A stretch of DNA of 11,270 bases from Paenibacillaceae bacterium (GCA_018969805.1 JAGWXQ010000020.1:1-11270), one strand, 5' to 3'; counted from the first letter of the stretch, positions 1-6,348 are shown. Notes: generated by a model not told the origin, from the sequence alone. Numbers and translations are program-made.

Positions 1-157
1 TCGGATTGTCCATCTTCCGTTTGTTTCCATCTGCAATATATACCGTTCGCTCATCTTGAATGCGTACGACGATTGCATAAGCGTACTTTTCTCTTCCCCG
101 CAACACCTTAACGACTTGCCCTATTTTCAAGTGCGCAGTGCTGTGCGATTGCCTCAT
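1..157 (-). CDS. KOW-domain (L14e-like) RNA-binding protein, partial (3' end outside window)
   Basis: Only the first 52 codons are present; the gene runs off the left edge. Seen: after a short polar N-terminus (residues 1–9), residues 11–50 contain GQVVKVLRGREKYAYAIVV and then TVYIADGNKRKMDNP. This is the pattern of the small KOW / ribosomal-L14e-like proteins that Bacilli encode next to infA (B. subtilis YbzG type). Known of the family: a KOW fold presumed to bind RNA, exact role unsettled. The ATG overlaps the adk stop in an ATGA junction and I see no good Shine-Dalgarno sequence before it, so translation is probably coupled to adk. A later TTG at codon 10 also lacks a ribosome-binding site. 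In Bacillus a map gene normally separates adk from this gene; here there is none. Family call is good, function is not known. Confidence 0.85.
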   Translation of the reverse strand, partial: MRQSHSTAHLKIGQVVKVLRGREKYAYAIVVRIQDERTVYIADGNKRKMDNP

Positions 158-807
158 GGAGCAGAACACACGAACAATGCATCGAGTTGCGCTGCAACTT
201 CTTCTTTTGACCGCTTGCCATCGATCGTTCGCAAAATATGTCTTTCACGATAGTATTCAATGAGGGGGGCTGTTTTTTCTTCATACTCCTGCAACCGAAC
301 GACGACCTTTTCCTTCGCATCATCCGCACGCGACATGACGACTCCCCCACACGCATCGCACACGCCAGCCGTACGGGTCGGGGCAAAGTGCCGATGATAC
401 GTTGCCCCGCACGATGCGCACACAATGCGTCCCGTGATGCGTTCGATCAGGATGTCCGTATCTACGTGTAGTTGCACGACGTGGTCCAGCTGTGTATGGC
501 GTTTGTGCAACCATGCATCCAGTGCCTGCGCCTGCGCAATCGTTCGTGGAAACCCGTCAAGCAAAAATCCATGTGCACAATCTTCTTTTTCGCATCGTTC
601 GAACACAATTCCGATCGTGATCTCATCAGGAACGAGCAATCCTTGGTCCACAAACTCTTTCGCACGGACACCGAGAACAGATTGTTCTCGAATCGCCAAA
701 CGAAACGCATCGCCTGTCGATATGTGTGGTATTCCGAGCAACGCGACAATGTGCGCAGCTTGTGTCCCTTTTCCCGCTCCAGGTGGTCCCAACAACATGA
801 CATTCAT
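154..807 (-). CDS. adk: Adenylate kinase, zinc-binding LID type
   Basis: Catalyses ATP + AMP = 2 ADP in the cytosol and balances the adenine nucleotide pool. The 217-residue length equals that of B. subtilis Adk. Seen: the P-loop GPPGAGKGTQ at 7–16, the NMP-binding part with STGDAFR near 30–36, DGFPRT at 84–89 whose Arg contacts AMP, and a LID domain around 126–165. The LID holds Cys130, Cys133, Cys150 and Cys153, a complete four-cysteine zinc site; the B. subtilis enzyme has Asp in the last position. The ATG at 807 follows AGGAGG with 9 bases between. It starts 27 bases after secY, its usual partner in the spc operon. Its TGA overlaps the ATG of the KOW gene, leaving no room for map. Identity is very secure. 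Confidence 0.98.
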   Translation of the reverse strand: MNVMLLGPPGAGKGTQAAHIVALLGIPHISTGDAFRLAIREQSVLGVRAKEFVDQGLLVPDEITIGIVFERCEKEDCAHGFLLDGFPRTIAQAQALDAWLHKRHTQLDHVVQLHVDTDILIERITGRIVCASCGATYHRHFAPTRTAGVCDACGGVVMSRADDAKEKVVVRLQEYEEKTAPLIEYYRERHILRTIDGKRSKEEVAAQLDALFVCSAP

Positions 808-834
808 ACGTTGTACCCTCCTACACGATGCCCA

Positions 835-2142
835 CTATCGCTGAATAAATCCTTTGTAATGTCTCTTAATCAGCATGCTCTCGACTTGCTTCATCGTCTC
901 TAGTCCGACACCAACGACGATGAGCAAACTCGTTCCACCAATCGTCACCGATGCAGGCAACTCCGCGAGCCTTCCGAAAAAAACAGGCAGTACAGAAATG
1001 ACCGCCAAAAAGATCGCCCCAGAAAACGTTACTCGATTAATGACGCGAACAAGGTAGTTTTGTGTCGTAATTCCAGGACGAATGCCCGGAATATAACCAC
1101 CATTTTTTTGCATATTTTCTGATAATTGGACGGGATTAAGCTGGATAAATGTGTAGAAATACGTAAATCCGATAATCAACAAAATATACAAGACCATTCC
1201 CAGCGTCGCTGTGTAGTTCAAATTGACAATAATCCAATCCGCAACCGGATTTGTTCGAAAAAAACTGGCGATCGTCGTCGGAAACATCAAGAGCGATAGC
1301 GCAAAGATCACCGGAATAACCCCTGCTGCATTCACCTTCAACGGAATATGCGTCGATTGTCCGCCGACCATTTTGCGGCCGACGACACGTTTTGCATACT
1401 GCACTGCAATTTTGCGCACACCTTGTTGGACAAAAATGACACCGACCGTAATTGCAAGCACGACGAGTACGATAATGACCACTTTAATGATGCTAAAAAA
1501 CAAAAGCGTCGAATCGACATCTTGAAACTGCGTTTTGTAAATTTGTGTGATATGTCCCGGAATACCCGCTACAATTCCCGCAAAAATAAGAACAGAAATT
1601 CCATTTCCAATGCCTCGATCCGTAATCTGTTCTCCAAGCCACATCAAAAATGCCGTACCCGCAGTCAGTACGATCGCAATGAGTGTATACGTCGCAAAAC
1701 CTGGGTTGATCACTAAGCCGGGGTACACGTTATTAAAACCGATCGTCATCCCGTACGCTTGCAACAACCCAAGACCGATCGTTCCGTACCGCGTAATTTG
1801 CGTCAGTTTTTTTCGTCCGACTTCGCCTTCTTTTGCCCACTGGGTAAACTTTGGTACGACATCCATCGACAACAACTGTACGATAATCGAGGCCGTAATG
1901 TATGGAAAGATGTTCATCGCCAAAATGGAAAACTGAAAAAGTGCGCCTCCAGAAAATGTATTGATCAAATTAAAGATGCCCGCACCAGACGATTGAAAAT
2001 CGAGCGCTTTCAGTTGATCCACATTTACATTGGGCAAAGGAATGAACGAGCCGATACGAAAGACGATCAGTACTCCGAGTGTAAACAAAATCCGATTGCG
2101 CAACTCTGGAACACTGAACATATTGCGTACAGTGCTGATCAT
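835..2142 (-). CDS. secY: Preprotein translocase channel subunit SecY
   Basis: Main subunit of the SecYEG channel in the cytoplasmic membrane, through which SecA or the translating ribosome drives secretory and membrane proteins. The 435 residues show ten hydrophobic segments, roughly 17–37, 70–92, 119–138, 150–170, 182–199, 212–239, 272–296, 313–334, 372–390 and 398–418. Family landmarks are visible: PLPNVN after the first helix, EQITDRGIGNGISVLIF at 171–187, the cytoplasmic loop with RRVVGRKMVGGQS-like sequence at 251–263 (here KRVVGRKM), and YIPGIRPG at 350–357 whose Arg355 corresponds to the conserved arginine needed for SecA function. The ATG overlaps the rplO stop (ATGA) and is preceded by GAGGTGA, which points to translational coupling with the last ribosomal gene of the cluster. 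Length is close to B. subtilis SecY. Very secure. Confidence 0.99.
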   Translation of the reverse strand: MISTVRNMFSVPELRNRILFTLGVLIVFRIGSFIPLPNVNVDQLKALDFQSSGAGIFNLINTFSGGALFQFSILAMNIFPYITASIIVQLLSMDVVPKFTQWAKEGEVGRKKLTQITRYGTIGLGLLQAYGMTIGFNNVYPGLVINPGFATYTLIAIVLTAGTAFLMWLGEQITDRGIGNGISVLIFAGIVAGIPGHITQIYKTQFQDVDSTLLFFSIIKVVIIVLVVLAITVGVIFVQQGVRKIAVQYAKRVVGRKMVGGQSTHIPLKVNAAGVIPVIFALSLLMFPTTIASFFRTNPVADWIIVNLNYTATLGMVLYILLIIGFTYFYTFIQLNPVQLSENMQKNGGYIPGIRPGITTQNYLVRVINRVTFSGAIFLAVISVLPVFFGRLAELPASVTIGGTSLLIVVGVGLETMKQVESMLIKRHYKGFIQR

Positions 2143-2582
2143 GCAATCACCTCAATTTTACTCCCTGTACTTTGTAGTTTCAAGATGGCAGATTCCGAAA
2201 AATGATGCGCTTGCACATGCAATGCAACTGTACACTGCCCATCACCGAGAACTTTTACGCCGTCGCATTGTTTCCGGATGATTCCCGCCTGGAGCAACAA
2301 CTCCGGGGTCACAACCGTATGTTCCGGGAATTGGTCAAGCTGTCCCACATTGACGATTGCATACGTTTTGCGAAACGGATTGTGAAAACCCCGCTTCGGA
2401 ATGCGCCGATACAACGGGTTTTGTCCCCCTTCGAACCCTGGACGCACCCCACCACCCGAACGCGCATTTTGCCCTTTATGACCGCGCGTCGATGTCTTTC
2501 CCATCCCACTACCAATGCCTCGTCCTACACGCTTACGCGCATGACGCGACCCTGGGGCAGGTTTCAACTGACTCAAAATCAC
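2139..2582 (-). CDS. rplO: 50S ribosomal protein L15 (uL15)
   Basis: Large-subunit protein that binds 23S rRNA and enters late in 50S assembly. The 147-residue product has the basic, glycine-rich N-terminal region of L15: residues 17–40 run from RKRVGRGIGSGMGKTSTRGH into KGQNARSGG, followed by VRPGFEGGQNPLYRRIPKRG. The C-terminal half is the globular domain with VTPELLLQAGII. I place the start at the GTG at 2582: it gives an N-terminus MILSQLKPAPGSR that aligns with Bacillus L15, and it sits 8 bases after AGGGGG. An in-frame GTG at 2591 lies inside that Shine-Dalgarno sequence and is rejected. The gene starts 21 bases after rpmD and its TGA overlaps the secY ATG. Confidence 0.97.
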   Translation of the reverse strand: MILSQLKPAPGSRHARKRVGRGIGSGMGKTSTRGHKGQNARSGGGVRPGFEGGQNPLYRRIPKRGFHNPFRKTYAIVNVGQLDQFPEHTVVTPELLLQAGIIRKQCDGVKVLGDGQCTVALHVQAHHFSESAILKLQSTGSKIEVIA

Positions 2583-2588
2583 AGTACG

Positions 2589-2598
2589 CACCCCCTTT
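2589..2598 (-). promoter_or_regulatory. Ribosome-binding site deciding the rplO start
   Basis: On the minus strand this reads AAAGGGGGTG, one mismatch from the ideal AAAGGAGGTG. The purine core lies 8 bases before the GTG at 2582. The alternative GTG at 2591 is part of the site itself, so 2582 is the start. Confidence 0.8.
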
Positions 2599-2603
2599 AT
2601 TCC

Positions 2604-2804
2604 CTACATCGACACTGTTGATTCTTCCTCGATCTTCCATTCGAGAAGATGTTCCACCGCCTTCACCATACCGCGATGGGACGGTGTATCCGCAAGCAAC
2701 ACTGTTTGATGCATTTTGCGCAATCCCAGTGCCCATACCGTTTTGCGTTGCGTTTGCGGTCGCCCGATTAGGCTGCGCTTTAATGTTACGGAAAGCTTTG
2801 CCAC
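2604..2804 (-). CDS. rpmD: 50S ribosomal protein L30 (uL30)
   Basis: Small large-subunit protein on the 23S rRNA surface near 5S rRNA; present in most but not all bacteria. The 66 residues begin MAKLSVTLKRSLIGRP, the classic L30 opening, then LGLRKMHQTV and the RGMVKAVEHLL helix at about 44–54. Bacillus L30 is about 59–60 residues, so this one has a short acidic tail (EWKIEEESTVSM) of roughly seven extra residues. The start is GTG, 9 bases after AAGGAG; the TAA of rpsE directly precedes that Shine-Dalgarno sequence, leaving a 13-base gap, the shortest non-overlapping gap in the window. Placement between rpsE and rplO is the standard order. Confidence 0.96.
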   Translation of the reverse strand: MAKLSVTLKRSLIGRPQTQRKTVWALGLRKMHQTVLLADTPSHRGMVKAVEHLLEWKIEEESTVSM

Positions 2805-2817
2805 ACGACTTCACTCC

Positions 2818-3321
2818 TTAAGGGCGCAGCAGCTGCGCAATGGTTTTGCCACGAAGCTTTGCGACTTCTTCAATGCGCTTGAGTCTCGATAACCCTTCTA
2901 GTGTCGCTTGAACCATATTGATCGAGTTTGATGAGCCAAGGGACTTGGTCAAAATGTCTTCCACGCCAGCGAGCTCAAGCACCGCACGAATTGCACCACC
3001 GGCAATAACACCCGTTCCTTCCGATGCCGGTTTCATCATCACGCGACCTGCGCCAAACTTGCCAGTAACCAAGTGGGGAATCGTCTTTTTGACAACAGGC
3101 ACTTTAATCAAATGTTTTTTTGCATCCTCAATGCCTTTGCGTATCGCATCCGGTACCTCAGCCGCTTTTCCAATGCCCGCTCCGACGTGCCCTTTTCCAT
3201 CGCCAACGACAACGAGCGCACTAAAGCTAAATCGACGTCCGCCTTTAACCACTTTCGACACCCGATTAATGTGCACGACTTTCTCCGATAACTCGCCTAC
3301 TGTGGCCAAATCAATGCGCAA
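2818..3321 (-). CDS. rpsE: 30S ribosomal protein S5 (uS5)
   Basis: Small-subunit protein near the mRNA entry channel and the decoding region; it affects translational accuracy. The 167 residues contain the double-stranded-RNA-binding-like N-terminal domain with VNRV-type segment HINRVSKVVKGGRRFSFSA, then VGDGKGHVGAGIGKAAEVP, and the C-terminal domain with MMKPASEGTGVIAGGAIR and LGSSNSINMVQATLEGL. The frame has no suitable ATG near the expected N-terminus; TTG codons lie at 3327 and 3321. I choose 3321 because it gives MRID, matching the MRRID start of Bacillus S5, and because a GGAGG lies 8 bases before it. For 3327 the same purine run leaves only 2 or 5 bases. Either way the initiator is UUG, unusual for a highly expressed ribosomal gene. 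Confidence 0.95.
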   Translation of the reverse strand: MRIDLATVGELSEKVVHINRVSKVVKGGRRFSFSALVVVGDGKGHVGAGIGKAAEVPDAIRKGIEDAKKHLIKVPVVKKTIPHLVTGKFGAGRVMMKPASEGTGVIAGGAIRAVLELAGVEDILTKSLGSSNSINMVQATLEGLSRLKRIEEVAKLRGKTIAQLLRP

Positions 3322-3327
3322 GAACAA

Positions 3328-3340
3328 TCCCTCCTCCTCA
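3328..3340 (-). promoter_or_regulatory. Ribosome-binding site before the TTG start of rpsE
   Basis: The minus strand reads TGAGGAGGAGGGA, with GGAGG in two overlapping registers. They leave 8 or 11 bases to the TTG at 3321, and 2 or 5 to the TTG at 3327. Its strength may offset the weak UUG initiator. Confidence 0.7.
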
Positions 3341-3351
3341 TTACATCCCTC

Positions 3352-3717
3352 TTAAAACTTTATGCCCTCTGCACGAACTGCGTCCGCTAGGGCTGCAATT
3401 CTTCCATGGTACAAGTAGCCTCCACGATCAAAGACGACTTGCGTAATTCCTTTTTCTTTTGCGCGCTTTGCCAACAACTGTCCGACACGTTGTGCAGCCG
3501 CAATGGTCGCTCCAGACTCCCCTTTTTCATAAGCGCGATCCAGCGTCGATGCAGCTGCAATCGTCGTTCCGGTTTGATCGTTGATGACTTGTGCATACAT
3601 ATGCTTCGATGAACGAAACACGTTTAGCCTCGGACGTTCTGGTGATCCGATAATTTTTTTTCTGAGCCGCAAATGCCGGATTTTGCGTGCTTTGTTTCGG
3701 TCTTGTTTTTGGATCAT
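3352..3717 (-). CDS. rplR: 50S ribosomal protein L18 (uL18)
   Basis: Binds 5S rRNA with L5 and L25-type partners and joins it to the central protuberance of the 50S subunit. The 121 residues show the basic N-terminal tail (KQDRNKARKIRHLRLRKKI), then SPERPRLNVFRSSKHMYAQV, and the conserved C-terminus VVFDRGGYLYHGRIAALADA ending EGIKF. The ATG at 3717 fits the family N-terminus and has GGGAG 8 bases upstream. The frame stays open upstream as far as an ATG at 3816, but that stretch has no ribosome-binding site and does not resemble L18, so I do not include it. An eight-adenine run on the coding strand (plus-strand 3654–3661) lies within the Arg-Lys-Lys-Ile region. The gap to rplF is unusually long at 107 bases. 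Confidence 0.97.
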   Translation of the reverse strand: MIQKQDRNKARKIRHLRLRKKIIGSPERPRLNVFRSSKHMYAQVINDQTGTTIAAASTLDRAYEKGESGATIAAAQRVGQLLAKRAKEKGITQVVFDRGGYLYHGRIAALADAVRAEGIKF

Positions 3718-3824
3718 CCCCGATACTCCCTCCCTACAGTCATTCGGTGTGCACAATGCACAACGACCGATTGTCCTTACAGAACAGTTTTTTTCCGTAT
3801 TGCAAATGAAAAACAAAAACCAAC
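3718..3824 (-). other. Long rplF–rplR intergenic spacer
   Basis: This is the only gap above 60 bases in a cluster where most gaps are 13–31. In transcript order it holds a U-rich stretch after the rplF stop, an A-rich run, an imperfect hairpin (3740–3770), and the rplR Shine-Dalgarno sequence (3726–3734). A TTGCAA (3800–3805) and a TGTAAG (3776–3781) are 18 bases apart, but the second is a poor -10 box, so I do not call a promoter. No complete small gene is supported. Confidence 0.6.
3740..3770 (-). promoter_or_regulatory. Imperfect hairpin just upstream of the rplR ribosome-binding site
   Basis: The 31-base minus-strand segment can fold into two 14-base arms around a TTG loop, with 12 of 14 positions paired (one G·U, two mismatches). 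Its core is TGTGCA-TTG-TGCACA. It ends 5 bases before the rplR Shine-Dalgarno sequence. No U-tract follows, so it is not an intrinsic terminator. It could affect rplR translation, mark an RNA processing site, or be chance; I cannot decide from one sequence. Confidence 0.45.
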
Positions 3825-4370
3825 CTACTTTTTCTTCCCGCCTGTTTTTCCTTCTTTGCGCAAGATGCGCTCGTTTTCATACTTGATCCCCTTGCCCTTA
3901 TACGGTTCCGGAGGACGCACATCACGAATTTTGGCAGCGTACGCTCCGACAACTTCTTTATCAATGCCACGTACGATAATTTTGTTGTTTGCTGGTACGT
4001 CAAAGACAACGGACGCATCAGGAACAATTTCTACAGGATGGGAATACCCCACATTAAGCACGAGTTTCTCACCCGTCTTATTTGCACGATAGCCCACGCC
4101 GACAAGATCGAGTGTTTTTGTAAATCCTTGCGTTACACCGTGCACCATGTTTGCAATCACACTGCGCGTCGTTCCATGCAACGACCGGTGCAGTTTGTTG
4201 TCGCTCGGTCGTTCAACGACAATGTGTGCCCCATCAATGTGCACGCGCATGTCGCCGTGGATGCGTCTACTGAGTGTTCCTTTAGGACCCGTTACAGTGA
4301 GCACTCCGTCTGTTTGCTCAACGGTCACGTGTTCTACAAGTGCGATCGGCTTGCGGCCTATGCGCGACAT
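3825..4370 (-). CDS. rplF: 50S ribosomal protein L6 (uL6)
   Basis: Large-subunit protein near the factor-binding site, important for elongation-factor function and late 50S assembly. The 181 residues form the usual duplicated L6 fold: an N-terminal copy (about 1–80) opening MSRIGRKPI with VTGPKGTLSR, and a C-terminal copy with LVGVGYRANKTGEKLVLNVG and the signature IRDVRPPEPYKGKGIKYENE near 147–166. The tail is lysine-rich (GKTGGKKK). The ATG at 4370 is preceded by AAAGGAGG with 8 bases between. It starts 25 bases after rpsH. Downstream the spacing to rplR is anomalous, but rplF itself is intact and of family length. Confidence 0.98.
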   Translation of the reverse strand: MSRIGRKPIALVEHVTVEQTDGVLTVTGPKGTLSRRIHGDMRVHIDGAHIVVERPSDNKLHRSLHGTTRSVIANMVHGVTQGFTKTLDLVGVGYRANKTGEKLVLNVGYSHPVEIVPDASVVFDVPANNKIIVRGIDKEVVGAYAAKIRDVRPPEPYKGKGIKYENERILRKEGKTGGKKK

Positions 4371-4395
4371 CGCGATGCCTCCTTTGTTCAGTACA

Positions 4396-4791
4396 CTACC
4401 AAATATAGCACATAATTTCTCCGCCTGCTTTTGCTTGCCGTGCCGCTTTGTCTGTCATAATTCCTTGCGATGTCGATACAATCGCGATTCCCAGACCGCC
4501 CAGTACACGTGGCAATTCTGTCGCTTTTGCATAAACGCGCAAGCCCGGTTTGCTAATGCGCCGCAACCCCGTAATGACGCGTTCATTGTTGTGTCCGTAC
4601 TTAAGGAAGAGGCGAATAATGCCTTTATTGAGCTCTCCCAAAAATTCAGCATCCTTAATAAAACCTTCCTGCAACAATATTTCGGCAATTTTCCGTTTGG
4701 ATTGTGACATCGGAATTTCTACCGTATCATGCCGAACGATATTCGCGTTGCGAATGCGCGTCAACATATCAGCAATCGGATCAGACATCAT
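4396..4791 (-). CDS. rpsH: 30S ribosomal protein S8 (uS8)
   Basis: Primary 16S rRNA-binding protein that organises the central domain of the 30S subunit. In E. coli it also represses the spc operon at the rplE region; nothing here tests that. The 131 residues (B. subtilis 132) show SDPIADMLTRIRNANIVRH at the start, KRKIAEILLQEGFI, the central GHNNERVITGLRRISKPGLR, and the RNA-binding C-terminus VSTSQGIMTDKAAR ending with AGGEIMCYIW. Two consecutive ATG codons occur at 4791 and 4788; AAGGAG lies 9 bases before the first, so I choose 4791. It follows rpsZ by 24 bases. Confidence 0.98.
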   Translation of the reverse strand: MMSDPIADMLTRIRNANIVRHDTVEIPMSQSKRKIAEILLQEGFIKDAEFLGELNKGIIRLFLKYGHNNERVITGLRRISKPGLRVYAKATELPRVLGGLGIAIVSTSQGIMTDKAARQAKAGGEIMCYIW

Positions 4792-4815
4792 GCGTGTACA
4801 CTCCTTTCAATGTTG

Positions 4816-5001
4816 TTACCAGCTCGCTTTGCGCACGCCAGGAATTTGTCCTTTATACGCAAGTTCTCTGAAACAAATGCGACAAATATGAAATTTGCGC
4901 AACACAGAATGTGGTCGTCCACATCGTTGGCACCGCGTATATGCCCGCACTGAAAACTTCGGTTGTCGCTGTTGCCGTACTTTGATCGACGTTTTAGCCA
5001 C
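4816..5001 (-). CDS. rpsZ: 30S ribosomal protein S14, zinc-ribbon (type Z) form (uS14)
   Basis: Small-subunit head protein needed for late 30S assembly. At 61 residues it is the short form typical of Firmicutes, Actinobacteria and Thermus, rather than the longer zinc-free form. The zinc ribbon is visible as Cys24-x2-Cys27 and Cys40-x2-Cys43, in TRCQRCGRPHSVLRKFHICR followed by ICF; the C-terminus IPGVRKASW is characteristic. The start is GTG at 5001, giving MAKTSIKVRQQR as in Bacillus; a strong GGGGGAGG lies upstream with about 10 bases between. An ATG inside that gap is out of frame. In Bacilli a second, zinc-free S14 is often encoded elsewhere and induced by zinc shortage; this window cannot show whether it exists here. 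Confidence 0.98.
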   Translation of the reverse strand: MAKTSIKVRQQRQPKFSVRAYTRCQRCGRPHSVLRKFHICRICFRELAYKGQIPGVRKASW

Positions 5002-5026
5002 GTTTGTTCATCCTCCCCCTTTTTTG

Positions 5027-5566
5027 TTACGCACCAAAAGGCATACCCAGCTGTTTGAGCAACTCCCGCGCTTCTTCATCAGAATGCGCTGTAGTGACGA
5101 TCACAACGTCCATTCCTCGTATTTTGTTCACTTTGTCATACTCAATTTCTGGAAAAATGAGTTGCTCCTTGAGTCCTAACGTATAATTTCCTCTGCCATC
5201 AAAAGCCTTGTTCGAGACACCACGAAAATCGCGTACGCGAGGCAATGCCACGTTCATCAGCTTGTCAAGAAAAAAATACATCCGCTCACCACGCAACGTC
5301 ACTTTCGCACCGATCGGCATATTTTGTCGCACTTTAAACCCTGCGATCGACTTTTTGGCGCGCGTCACAACAGGCTTTTGTCCACTAATGAGCTTGAGTT
5401 CTTCAACCGCTGCGTCAAGCAATTTGGCATTACCGATCGTATCCCCCAAGCCCATATTGATCACAATTTTTTCGACCTTCGGCACTTGCATTACGGACGA
5501 GTACTGAAACTTCGTCATCATTGCTGGCGCAATTTCCGAAACGAGTCGTTGCTTTAACCTACTCAC
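5027..5566 (-). CDS. rplE: 50S ribosomal protein L5 (uL5)
   Basis: Binds 5S rRNA and 23S helix 84 in the central protuberance and contacts P-site tRNA. With the start at 5566 it has 179 residues, the same as B. subtilis L5, and opens MSRLKQRLVSEIAPAMMTKF. Other landmarks are VEKIVINMGLGD, GQKPVVTRAKKSIAGFKVR, MPIGAKVTLRGERMY, LPRVRDFRG and FDGRGNYTLGLKEQLIFPEI. Two adjacent GTG codons (5569, 5566) can initiate; AAAGGAG (5576–5582) is 6 or 9 bases from them. I take 5566 on family length. The frame is open further upstream into rplX, but that part does not resemble L5. It starts 22 bases after rplX. Confidence 0.97.
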   Translation of the reverse strand: MSRLKQRLVSEIAPAMMTKFQYSSVMQVPKVEKIVINMGLGDTIGNAKLLDAAVEELKLISGQKPVVTRAKKSIAGFKVRQNMPIGAKVTLRGERMYFFLDKLMNVALPRVRDFRGVSNKAFDGRGNYTLGLKEQLIFPEIEYDKVNKIRGMDVVIVTTAHSDEEARELLKQLGMPFGA

Positions 5567-5588
5567 CACCGTATTCTCCTTTCTTACG

Positions 5589-5945
5589 CTAATCCAGCGA
5601 TGCACCCGAGCGATTGGCGATGCGTTTTTTCTTGCCATTGGCTTCTATTTTGTAATTAACCCGTGTCGGTTTTTTCGACTTGGGATCGATGTGCATCACG
5701 TTGGATACGTGGATGGGAGCCTCTTTGTGCACAATGCCCCCTTGCTGCGCATCTTTCGTCGGCTTTGTATGACGGCACACCATGTTGATGCCCTCTACAA
5801 GTACCCGATTTTCCCTCGGATACGCCTCCAAAATACGACCTGTTTTCCCTTTGTCTTTTCCGGTAATGACGATCACGCGATCATCTTTTTTTACATGCAA
5901 CTTGTTGTTGTGGCTTTCTAAACGTTTTGTTGATCGTTTCATCAT
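5589..5945 (-). CDS. rplX: 50S ribosomal protein L24 (uL24), with N-terminal extension
   Basis: One of the two assembly-initiating proteins of the 50S subunit; it binds the 5' end of 23S rRNA near the exit tunnel. The KOW core is clear: LHVKKDDRVIVITGKDKGKT, then GRILEAYPRENRVLVEGINM, EAPIHVSNVMHIDPKSKKPT and a basic tail. The family normally starts at the HVKK segment (about 103 residues in Bacillus). Here the only start with a plausible ribosome-binding site is the ATG pair at 5945/5942, giving 118 residues and about 16 extra basic residues (MMKRSTKRLESHNNK). GAGGTGA lies upstream at somewhat long spacing (about 9 bases from the last A). A TTG immediately before HVKK would give the usual length but has no Shine-Dalgarno sequence. 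The start is therefore less certain than the identity. Confidence 0.93.
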   Translation of the reverse strand: MMKRSTKRLESHNNKLHVKKDDRVIVITGKDKGKTGRILEAYPRENRVLVEGINMVCRHTKPTKDAQQGGIVHKEAPIHVSNVMHIDPKSKKPTRVNYKIEANGKKKRIANRSGASLD

Positions 5946-5970
5946 TCGTACCGTTCACCTCGATTGTATT

Positions 5971-6339
5971 TTAGATGACTTCGGGTGCAAGCGAGACGAT
6001 CTTCATAAATTCCTTGTCACGCAGCTCTCTTGCGACAGGTCCAAATATGCGCGTACCCCGCGGACTTTTGTCTTCCTTGACGATGACTGCCGCATTTTCA
6101 TCAAACGCAATGTACGATCCGTCTTTTCTCCGTGCCCCACTCACTGTTCGAACGACGACCGCCTTGATGACATCTCCCTTTTTTACAACGCCCCCTGGAG
6201 TCGCTTCTTTTACCGAACAAACGATCAAATCTCCAATGTGCGCCGTCCGTCTTCCTGTGCCACCAAGGACACGAATGCACATGACTTCTTTGGCTCCTGA
6301 ATTGTCTGCGACGCGCAAGCGCGTAAATGGTTGGATCAC
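5971..6339 (-). CDS. rplN: 50S ribosomal protein L14 (uL14)
   Basis: Large-subunit interface protein that forms an intersubunit bridge with 16S rRNA and is the docking site of the silencing factor RsfS. The 122 residues match the invariant family length. Visible blocks are MIQPFTRLRVADNSGA, IRVLGGTGRRTAHIGDLIVC, KEATPGGVVKKGDVIKAVVV, DGSYIAFDENAAV and SPRGTRIFGPVARELR, ending IVSLAPEVI. Two in-frame GTG codons are possible (6345 and 6339). I choose 6339 because GGAGG lies 9 bases before it but only 3 before 6345, and because it gives the conserved MIQ start. It follows rpsQ by 30 bases and opens the spc half of the cluster. Confidence 0.97.
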   Translation of the reverse strand: MIQPFTRLRVADNSGAKEVMCIRVLGGTGRRTAHIGDLIVCSVKEATPGGVVKKGDVIKAVVVRTVSGARRKDGSYIAFDENAAVIVKEDKSPRGTRIFGPVARELRDKEFMKIVSLAPEVI

Positions 6340-6348
6340 GAGCACAAC

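Noticed and set aside
3654..3661. Eight-adenine run in rplR as a programmed frameshift site
   Set aside because: The L18 frame is intact on both sides and no alternative product is plausible; transcriptional slippage is possible but unsupported.
3740..3770. Intrinsic terminator after rplF
   Set aside because: The hairpin is imperfect and no run of U follows it; a terminator here would cut off essential genes with no convincing promoter after it.
3776..3805. Internal promoter (TTGCAA – 18 bases – TGTAAG)
   Set aside because: The -10 element matches poorly and such partial matches are common in A/T-rich spacer.
3718..3816. 33-residue cysteine-containing N-terminal extension of L18 through the rplF–rplR spacer
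   Set aside because: There is no ribosome-binding site at the ATG at 3816, the sequence is unlike L18, and a good site precedes the ATG at 3717.
5567..5638. Upstream extension of the L5 frame to an ATG at 5638
   Set aside because: It lies inside rplX and is not L5-like; starting at 5566 gives the exact Bacillus L5 length.
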